Assembly (NCBI GenBank): GCA_964638035.1
Contig: CAZWXD010000017.1
Span: 1-64,000 of the forward strand
Length of the DNA stretch: 64,000 bases
Direction of reading: 5' to 3'
From: JAGGAG01 sp964638035
GTDB taxonomy: Bacteria; Gemmatimonadota; Gemmatimonadetes; Gemmatimonadales; GWC2-71-9
This document shows positions 17,367 through 25,956 of this stretch, piece after piece (within the stretch, counting starts at the first letter, position 1; every line of letters starts with the position of its first letter). The notes under the pieces are model-generated. The model was not told where the DNA came from. It made no database searches and saw only the letters and a program-made list of their open reading frames with translations. The position numbers and the translations under genes are program-made.

Positions 17367-18653
17367 ATGGACCAGCGAAAGATACTCTTCGTCTCGATCG
17401 ACGGGCTCATCGGCGACACCGCCTGGCAGTGTGTCACCGAGGGCCACGACGTCCGCTACTTCATCGAGAACGAGGGCGAGCGGGAGATCGCCGACGGGTT
17501 CGTCCCCAAGGTGGACGCCTGGGAACCCCAGGTGGACTGGGCCGACCTCATCGTCTTCGACGACGTCCTGGGCCAGGGCGCGAAGGCGCAGCGGCTCCGC
17601 CAGTCGGGGAAGCGGGTGGTGGGCGGCTCCCCGTACACCGACCGGCTGGAGGACGACCGTGCCTTCGGCCAGCAGGAGCTCAAGGCCGCCGGGATCACGA
17701 TCATCCCGCAGGAGAACTTCACCGACTTCGCGACAGCCATCGAGTTCGTGAGGACCAATCCCAACCGCTACGTCATCAAGCCCTCGGGGGAGGCGCAGAA
17801 CCTGAAGCAGTTGCTGTTCGTGGGCGAGGACGAGGACGGGAAGGACGTGGTCCAGGTGCTGGAGGACTACAGCCGGTCCTGGGCCTCGCGGATCAGGGAG
17901 TTCCAGCTCCAGCGCCGCATCGTGGGCGTCGAGGTGGCGGCCGGGGCCTTCTTCAACGGCAACGAGTTCGCCTCGCCCATCTGTGTCAACTTCGAGCACA
18001 AGAAGCTCTTTCCGGGCGACATCGGCCCCTCCACCGGCGAGATGGGCACCTCCATGTTCTGGTCCGAGCCCAACCGGATCTTCGCGGCCACGCTGGGCAA
18101 GATGGAGTCGCGGCTCCGGCGCGAGCGGTACGTGGGCTACATCGACGTGAACTGCATCGTGAACGGGAACGGCATCTACCCCCTCGAGTTCACCTCGCGC
18201 TTCGGCTATCCCACCATCATGATCCAGCAGGAGGCCATCCAGGGATCCATCGGCGAGTTCCTCTACCAGCTCGCCGAGGGCACGATCACCCGCTTCAAGG
18301 CACGGAGCGGCTTCCAGATCGGCGTGCGGGTCGTGGTGCCGCCCTTCCCCTTCCACGACCGGGAAACCTTCGAGCGGAACTCGAAGGATGCCGTCATCTT
18401 CTTCAAGAAGCCCAACCGCGAGGGCGTGCACATCGAGGACGTGAAGCAGGTCGGGGGCGAGTGGTACGTGGCCGGCAGCACCGGTGTCGTGCTCACCGTG
18501 GTGGGCCAGGGTTCCACCATGCGGCAGGCGCAGAAGCAGGCCTACAGCCGCATCGACAACATCATGATCCCGAACATGTACTACCGGAAGGACATTGGCG
18601 ACCGGTGGTTCGAGGACCATGACCGGCTGCACAGCTGGGGATACCTGCGGTAG
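17367..18653 (+). CDS. PurD-like ATP-grasp ligase (phosphoribosylamine-glycine ligase family)
   Basis: A 428-residue cytosolic protein with the GARS/ATP-grasp layout: an N-terminal Rossmann-like domain (ILFVSIDGLIGDTAWQ), the ATP-binding region with RYVIKPSGEAQN (ATP Lys), the loop GDIGPSTGEMGT and the catalytic metal-site region GYIDVNCIVNGNGIYPLEFTSRFGYPT. PurD makes glycinamide ribonucleotide, but no other purine gene is nearby and the N-terminal domain lacks the usual PurD glycine-rich start. It may be a paralogue acting on another amine and carboxylate pair. Confidence 0.8.
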   Translation: MDQRKILFVSIDGLIGDTAWQCVTEGHDVRYFIENEGEREIADGFVPKVDAWEPQVDWADLIVFDDVLGQGAKAQRLRQSGKRVVGGSPYTDRLEDDRAFGQQELKAAGITIIPQENFTDFATAIEFVRTNPNRYVIKPSGEAQNLKQLLFVGEDEDGKDVVQVLEDYSRSWASRIREFQLQRRIVGVEVAAGAFFNGNEFASPICVNFEHKKLFPGDIGPSTGEMGTSMFWSEPNRIFAATLGKMESRLRRERYVGYIDVNCIVNGNGIYPLEFTSRFGYPTIMIQQEAIQGSIGEFLYQLAEGTITRFKARSGFQIGVRVVVPPFPFHDRETFERNSKDAVIFFKKPNREGVHIEDVKQVGGEWYVAGSTGVVLTVVGQGSTMRQAQKQAYSRIDNIMIPNMYYRKDIGDRWFEDHDRLHSWGYLR

Positions 18654-18695
18654 GCGCTCGACGGAGGTACCGGGCCCTCGTGCCGGCCCACGTCC

Positions 18696-20627
18696 TCACG
18701 CCATCAGGTCCTCCATCCCCGCCGTCCTGAGCAGCCTCGCATAGCGAGGGTCGCTGGCCAGGCCGTGGCTGTCGTACGGCAGGTCCATGAGGACTCGCCG
18801 GAGCCGTCCCGGCCTCCTGTGGTACCCCCGCTCCACCCAGTCCATGGCCTGCCTCCACTCACCCAGTTCCGCGAGCACCAGGATGACCTGGTCCGACAAC
18901 TGACGACTGGTTCCACGGTCGACGAAGGGATCCTCCCGGTCGGCCCGGGCCAGCAGCTCGCCGAGTTCGAGCCTCAGGTCGTGCTCCCGGGCCGCAAGCC
19001 ACCCGTCGCGCTCCGTGCCCTCCCACAACTCCTTGAGGCGCACCCCGTCCTTGCGGAGCCCCAGCATCACGCGCCGGGCATCCAGTGCCTCGTCGTGCCG
19101 GCCGGCACGGTGGCAGGCCATCTCCAGCCGCTCCAGGGCGGCCTCGTACCGCGGGAGGAGCCGCAGGGCATTCCGCAGGGAACCCACGGCCTCGTCGTAG
19201 CGTCCGAGCGTCATCAGGATGTCGGCCTCGCCCAAATGCATGAACGGTGCATGCGGGGCCAGGCGCACCGCCGCCCGCATCTGCAGCAGCGCTTCCTCGG
19301 GCCTCCCGGCGATCTTGAGCCAGGCGCCATAGTAGCGCCTCCCCTCGGCGTGCTCCGGGTCGAGCTCGACACCCCGCCGCAGCTCCTCTCCCGCCAGCGC
19401 AAAGTCGTCCTGCCAGTAGAGCAGGTCCACGCCAATGGCACTGTGCACCTGGCCCAGCGAGTCATCGAGCGCAAGGGCGCGGTAGCGCAGGGCCCGCGCC
19501 CGCTCCATGTAGTCCTCGGGCTCACCCAGCCCGCGTACCCCTGCCAGGTGCATGAGGTCGGCCTGCGTGGCAAGGAGGAGCGCATGGTTGGGGACCTGCT
19601 GCAGGGCACGCTCGACGTATGCCCTCGCCATGGCCACCTTCTCGGTCGACGTGGCCCCGCCCTGCAGGGCGGCGGCGAACAGCTGGCGTGCCTTCGCATG
19701 CAACTCGGCCGCATCCGGGGGAAGCTGGGCGGAAGGTGGGGAGCGTTGGACCACGGTCGTGGCAGGTGGCGTGCTGCCTGTCACGAGGCCGGCCTCGAGC
19801 GGGCGGAGTTCCTCCAGCAGGGCCGCGCCGGTCGGGGGCCGGTCCTCCGGCTCCTTCGACATCAACCGTCGGAGGAGGGCATCGAGCAGTACCGGCACCT
19901 CGGCGCGCAGCTCCTGCGCCGAGGGAACAGGATGCACCAGGTGGGCGGTGAGCAGGGCCATGGTGGACTCACCAGCATAGGGAGGTCGGCCCGTCAGGAG
20001 CTCGAACGCCACGCACCCAAGGCTGTAGAGGTCGGCTCGGCCGTCCACCTCCAGGAGCCCTTCGGCCTGCTCGGGGCTCAGGTAGCGCGGGCTCCCCACC
20101 ACCAGTCCTGCCTGTGTCACCCGCTGGTTCCCGCGCTCGGCGCCGAGCGCCACGCCGAAGTCCGCCAGCAGCGCACGACCCCGGTACCAGAAGATGTTTT
20201 CCGGCTTCACGTCACGGTGCACCGTCCCGAGGGCGTGGGCATACGCCAGCGCCTCCGACACGTCGCTCACGATGCGTAGCGCCTGTGGCAGCGGGAGCGA
20301 CCCGCTCCGCTCCAGGACGGTGCGGAGTGACTCGCCGTCGATGTGCGGCATGACGTAGTAGAGCCGGCCCGCGGCCTCACCCGAATCGAAGAGCGGGACG
20401 ATGTTGGGATGGACCAGGCGGGCGGTGAGGCGGATCTCGTGGGTGAAGCGCTCCATGCCCACGGCCGAGGAGACATCGGCGTTGAGGACCTTGATCGCCA
20501 CGTCGCGGCCGAGGTCCCGGTCGTTGGCGAGGTACACGGTGCCCATGCCGCCGCGCCCGAGGGTGCGGGTCACGGTGAAGCGGCTGGCCAGCGCCTGCAG
20601 GAGCGCGTCGTCGGGGGTGCCGGGCAT
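18696..20627 (-). CDS. Soluble Ser/Thr protein kinase with TPR region
   Basis: A Hanks-type kinase domain fills residues 1-290: glycine loop GRGGMGTVY, ATP Lys46 in VAIKVL, catalytic HRDVKPEN (Asp139), DFG (Asp156) and the SPEQ activation-loop motif. A linker follows, then TPR repeats from about 310 to 640. No transmembrane segment is visible between them, unlike the other two kinases in this window, so the sensor is cytosolic. It converges on the ATP-grasp gene and is divergent from the ABC-F gene. Confidence 0.93.
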   Translation of the reverse strand: MPGTPDDALLQALASRFTVTRTLGRGGMGTVYLANDRDLGRDVAIKVLNADVSSAVGMERFTHEIRLTARLVHPNIVPLFDSGEAAGRLYYVMPHIDGESLRTVLERSGSLPLPQALRIVSDVSEALAYAHALGTVHRDVKPENIFWYRGRALLADFGVALGAERGNQRVTQAGLVVGSPRYLSPEQAEGLLEVDGRADLYSLGCVAFELLTGRPPYAGESTMALLTAHLVHPVPSAQELRAEVPVLLDALLRRLMSKEPEDRPPTGAALLEELRPLEAGLVTGSTPPATTVVQRSPPSAQLPPDAAELHAKARQLFAAALQGGATSTEKVAMARAYVERALQQVPNHALLLATQADLMHLAGVRGLGEPEDYMERARALRYRALALDDSLGQVHSAIGVDLLYWQDDFALAGEELRRGVELDPEHAEGRRYYGAWLKIAGRPEEALLQMRAAVRLAPHAPFMHLGEADILMTLGRYDEAVGSLRNALRLLPRYEAALERLEMACHRAGRHDEALDARRVMLGLRKDGVRLKELWEGTERDGWLAAREHDLRLELGELLARADREDPFVDRGTSRQLSDQVILVLAELGEWRQAMDWVERGYHRRPGRLRRVLMDLPYDSHGLASDPRYARLLRTAGMEDLMA

Positions 20628-20692
20628 GCTGCTTGTTACGCCTGTCGCAGGGGTCGAGTCAAGGGCATTCGCACCGGTTACCTTAGTGCCCC

Positions 20693-22621
<1,929 letters not shown>

Positions 22622-22642
22622 CCGGAACGGCGAAACGCCCTG

Positions 22643-23065
22643 CTACCACCCCCTCGTCGCCACGGTATCCCCCACCGCCTGCTGCGCCCTGAGCCACGTC
22701 ACGATACGCCAGATCGACTCCCGCGGCACGGCGCCGCCAAACGCCGGCATCCCCCGCGCACGCCCGAAGTAGATCGAGCTGAACACCTGGGCATCAGTGC
22801 CGCCGTACTTCCAGCGACCGTCGGTGAGTGCGGGACCGGCACCCGGGTGGCACCCGCTGCAGTTGAACCCGTCGAACAGCTTGCCCCCATCAACCGCAGC
22901 CGCCGAGTCGCCCGCCAGCGGGTTCTGCAGGGAACCGGCCGCCGGTTGCAGGCCACCGGCCGCCACGTGCTGCTCATGGCGCACCGCTGGCGGTGGCGCC
23001 TGCTGCGCGGCAAGCGTCGCGATGCCCGCCACCTGCAGGACGGCGACTAGAGCGCGAACAGCCAT
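22643..23065 (-). CDS. Monoheme cytochrome c, likely electron acceptor of the PQQ dehydrogenase
   Basis: A 140-residue secreted cytochrome: signal peptide to about residue 21, a Pro/Ala-rich spacer, then a single heme motif CSGCH in GFNCSGCHPGAG and a probable axial Met in GMPAFGG. The gene starts 19 bases inside the end of the PQQ dehydrogenase gene, with GGGAGGG 5 bases before the ATG, so the two are co-expressed. Periplasmic PQQ alcohol dehydrogenases pass electrons to exactly this kind of protein, so the partner assignment is well supported though inferred. Confidence 0.9.
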   Translation of the reverse strand: MAVRALVAVLQVAGIATLAAQQAPPPAVRHEQHVAAGGLQPAAGSLQNPLAGDSAAAVDGGKLFDGFNCSGCHPGAGPALTDGRWKYGGTDAQVFSSIYFGRARGMPAFGGAVPRESIWRIVTWLRAQQAVGDTVATRGW

Positions 23066-24822
23066 ACGATCCCTCCCTGGCTCGTGTGGCGGGCAATGTC
23101 GGGCATGAAGCTCGCCGGGGCCCTGACGTCGTCGGGGTCATTGGACTTCACGTCACCCGAGAGCAGTCCCCAGTCGCCCCCGAAACCCGCGTACACCGCG
23201 ACGTACTGCTTGCCATCGGGGCCGCGGAAGGTGATCGGGTTCCCCACCACGCCTGAACCAACCTTGAACTTCCAGAGCACCTTCCCCGATGCTGCGTCGG
23301 CGGCCTTGAACCATCCGTCGAGCGTGCCATAGAAGACGACATCGCCCGCGGTGGCGAGTGCGCCGCTCCACACGGGGTACGGTTCGCGGATCTCCCACGC
23401 CTTCTTCCCCTTCACCGGGTCCCAGGCGATGAACGCGCCAAGGTGTCCGCCCTCACCCGCCTTGTAGGGAACTGATGCGCCGATGTAGGGCACGCCCTGG
23501 ATGTACGCCGGCTGCCAGACGGTGTAGTCCATGCACATGTTGCTCGTGGCCGCGTAGAACAGCCGCTGCTTCGGCGACCACGCCGCCGGCTGCTGGTTCT
23601 TCCCGCCCTCGAGCGTGGGACAGATATTGCTCACCGTGCCGCGAGCGGCACCGGTGACCTTGCTCGAGTCCACCCGTGGCCGCCCCGTCGCGAGGTCCAC
23701 TCCTGTCGCCCAGTTCACCGGCACGTAGGCGTCGGCCCGGAGCACCTCGCCGGTGGTGCGGTCGAGCACGTAGGCGAAGCCATTCTTGTCGAAGTGGACG
23801 AGCGCCTTGCGAATGCGGCCGCCAATGGGGAGGTCCACCAGGATCATCTCCTGGGTGGAGTCGTAGTCCCAGGTATCGTGCGGGGTGAACTGGTACGCCC
23901 ATACCAGCGCGCCATCACCCGGCCGCCGGGCCAGCACGCTCGTGGCCCAGCGGTTGTCGCCCGGTCGCTGGTCAGCATTCCAGGGGGCGGGGTTGCCGGT
24001 GCCGTAGTAGACGAGGTCGAGGTCAGGGTCGTAGGAGAGCCAGCCCCAGGCTGGCGCACCGCCGCGCTGCCAGGCATCCCCGGGCCAGCTCCCGAGTGAG
24101 AGCTCGCTGCCCTGCTGGTAGAACGGCTTGAACACCCCGGGCCGGATGAGCATCTCGCTGTCGGGCCCCAGGTTGTAGCCGGTCCACATCACGGCGCCGC
24201 TTGCGAGGTCGAGTCCCTTCACCCAGCCGCGCACGCCGAACTCCCCGCCTGCCACGCCCACGATCACGCGGTTCCCGGCCACGAGCGGAGCCATCGGCGT
24301 GGTCTCCCCCCGCCCCAGGTCGGCCACCGGTGTCTTCCAGAGCTCGCGCCCGGTTGCGGCATCGAGCGCCACGGTGTGCCCATCCAGCAGGTTGAACACC
24401 AGCTTGCCCTGGGCAAACGTTGCCCCGCGGTTCACCACGTCGCAGCACGCCGTCCCGATCGCTGCGCCACTCACATTCGGCCGGTATTTCCAGCGGAGGG
24501 GATAGCCCTCCTGCGTGAGGTCGAACGCATAGGCCACATTGGGCCAGGGCGTCACCACGTACATCGTGCTGCCCACCACGAGCGGCTGGCCCTCGAACCC
24601 GCCCAGGACGCCGGTCGAGAAGCTCCAGGCGGCCTTGAGGCCCTTCACGTTGCGCGCGGTGATGTCAGCGAGGCCGCTGTATCGGGTGGACGCGTGGTCC
24701 CGCGCCGGCATGGTCCACTGGCCATCGTCCTGTGCGCGGAGGGCACCTGGCAGCCAGGCGACCAGGCACGCGACCAGCAGCGCGCGCGCGCGGCCAACGC
24801 CGTGCACCGGGCGCCCCGTCAT
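23047..24822 (-). CDS. PQQ-dependent alcohol dehydrogenase with lanthanide-type metal site
   Basis: A 591-residue periplasmic eight-bladed propeller quinoprotein with a Sec signal (to about ALRAQ). Vicinal cysteines C126-C127 (TACCDVV) form the disulfide over PQQ. Metal ligands are Glu194 (GGEFGVRG), Asn277 (GTGNPAPWN) and catalytic Asp319 in TPHDTWDYD. The residue two after the catalytic Asp is Asp321, as in XoxF/ExaF-type lanthanide enzymes; calcium enzymes have Ala or Ser there. The alcohol substrate is unknown. The ATG overlaps the TerB stop (ATGA). PQQ synthesis genes are not in the window. Confidence 0.92.
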   Translation of the reverse strand: MTGRPVHGVGRARALLVACLVAWLPGALRAQDDGQWTMPARDHASTRYSGLADITARNVKGLKAAWSFSTGVLGGFEGQPLVVGSTMYVVTPWPNVAYAFDLTQEGYPLRWKYRPNVSGAAIGTACCDVVNRGATFAQGKLVFNLLDGHTVALDAATGRELWKTPVADLGRGETTPMAPLVAGNRVIVGVAGGEFGVRGWVKGLDLASGAVMWTGYNLGPDSEMLIRPGVFKPFYQQGSELSLGSWPGDAWQRGGAPAWGWLSYDPDLDLVYYGTGNPAPWNADQRPGDNRWATSVLARRPGDGALVWAYQFTPHDTWDYDSTQEMILVDLPIGGRIRKALVHFDKNGFAYVLDRTTGEVLRADAYVPVNWATGVDLATGRPRVDSSKVTGAARGTVSNICPTLEGGKNQQPAAWSPKQRLFYAATSNMCMDYTVWQPAYIQGVPYIGASVPYKAGEGGHLGAFIAWDPVKGKKAWEIREPYPVWSGALATAGDVVFYGTLDGWFKAADAASGKVLWKFKVGSGVVGNPITFRGPDGKQYVAVYAGFGGDWGLLSGDVKSNDPDDVRAPASFMPDIARHTSQGGIVWLFAL

Positions 24823-25283
24823 GGCCGCGGGGCCTGGGCCGACCGCCGCGCCTCGGCCAGGTAGGCCGGGGGAAGGTCGAGCAGGTTCGCGATCTTCCGC
24901 ACGAGGTAGGCCTCGTGCTCGGCGATCCTGCCGTCCGCCATGATCACGCCCCACATCACCTCGGCCAGCACCATCTTCTGCCCCAGGTCGAAGTCGCGGT
25001 TGATGACCCTGGTGAAGCTGAAGTGATCAATGGACTCGACCCGCTGGGCATTGGCCAGGGCCAGCAGTTCCTGTGTCGTCTCCGGATCGAGGCCGAAGTG
25101 CCGCGCCATCGCGCCCTCGATGTGGGCCTGTTCCCCCGGGGTGAACTCCCCATCGGCATGCGCCAGCTCCAGCAGCAGCGCGCAGGCCGCCACCCGAACG
25201 CCCTCCGGGGCAGGGTGGCCCCGCTCTGCGGCCGCCGCTGGCGCGACCTTCCGCTGCATGAAGCTTCGAATGGCGTCGAGCAT
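24819..25283 (-). CDS. TerB-like domain protein
   Basis: A 154-residue all-helical protein of the TerB/DjlA-N type: ALLLELAHADGEFTPGEQAHIEGAM and VMWGVIMADGRIAEHEAYLVRKIANLL, two similar halves each with an acidic D-G-x-x-x-x-E turn that can bind metal. There is no tellurium operon around it, so metal-stress resistance should not be assumed. ATG 25283 is preferred because the full ribosome-binding sequence AGGAGGTGA (25292-25300) lies 8 bases upstream; GTG 25295 would lie inside that site. It is coupled on both sides with AlkD and the PQQ dehydrogenase. Confidence 0.85.
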   Translation of the reverse strand: MLDAIRSFMQRKVAPAAAAERGHPAPEGVRVAACALLLELAHADGEFTPGEQAHIEGAMARHFGLDPETTQELLALANAQRVESIDHFSFTRVINRDFDLGQKMVLAEVMWGVIMADGRIAEHEAYLVRKIANLLDLPPAYLAEARRSAQAPRP

Positions 25284-25291
25284 GGTGATCG

Positions 25292-25951
25292 TCACCTCCT
25301 CATGGCGCGGAGTGCTTCCTTCCCGACCCAGCGTGCCGACGGTGACGCCGCTGCCGCCAGGCGGGTGGCGAGCGCCACGGACTTGCCGCGCAGCGCCGGG
25401 CTCCGGCCTGCAACACCACGGAGCGCCCAGAGCACGCCCTTCTTCACGAAGTTCCGTTCGTCAGTGGCTGCGCGTGCGATGAGTGGAAGGGTACGCTCGA
25501 AGGGCGCATCCGGCAGCCCACGATCGTGCAGCGCCACGCTGGCGAGGAGCGCGAACGCCGCACGCCGCTCGAACTCAGCCTTGCGCGTGGCCCACGCCCG
25601 CACGCGGCCCATGGCATGCGGCGTCCGGTCGAAGAGGTGAAAGCAGGTGTGGTCGCAGATCGCCCAGTTGTCGAACGCGTGGCACCACCGATCCATCTGC
25701 GCCACCGTCACCTTCGCCGGATCGTCCACGAACCCCGCCAGCATCCGCGCCTCGTAGATGCCCGTCTTCCACAGGTCGGCTGCGAGCTTGTGGTCCCTGC
25801 CAAGCGGGCGGGCGTACCGCTTGAGGTCGCCGACCCTCACCCCAACGGCGTGGTCGGAGGGGATGGCATAGCGCGCCATGCCGTCGCGGACGCTCCTTCG
25901 CCCTGTGCGCTCGAGCCACGTGACCACCTCCGCCACGGTCACCCCCGTCAT
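25292..25951 (-). CDS. AlkD-like DNA alkylation repair protein
   Basis: A 219-residue HEAT-repeat DNA glycosylase family member. Recognisable pieces are VGVRVGDLKRYARPLGRDHKLA, LWKTGIYEARMLAGFVDDP, the aromatic/acidic pocket FDNWAICDHTCFHLF and RAATDERNFVKKGVLWALR near the C-terminus. AlkD enzymes remove bulky and cationic alkylpurines without base flipping. The gene begins 5 bases after the kinase stop and ends inside the TerB ribosome-binding site, so it is in the kinase-led operon. With tag and the ATL gene it gives three alkylation-repair genes within about 10 kb. Confidence 0.92.
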   Translation of the reverse strand: MTGVTVAEVVTWLERTGRRSVRDGMARYAIPSDHAVGVRVGDLKRYARPLGRDHKLAADLWKTGIYEARMLAGFVDDPAKVTVAQMDRWCHAFDNWAICDHTCFHLFDRTPHAMGRVRAWATRKAEFERRAAFALLASVALHDRGLPDAPFERTLPLIARAATDERNFVKKGVLWALRGVAGRSPALRGKSVALATRLAAAASPSARWVGKEALRAMRR

Positions 25952-25956
25952 GCGGA

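Noticed and set aside
18654..18695. Terminator hairpin between the ATP-grasp and kinase genes
   Set aside because: Only a 5-bp GGGCC/GGCCC stem with a long loop and no T-run; too weak to call.
24819..25283. Tellurite-resistance operon
   Set aside because: Only a TerB-like domain is present, with no TerC, TerD or TerZ neighbours. The domain is common outside that system.
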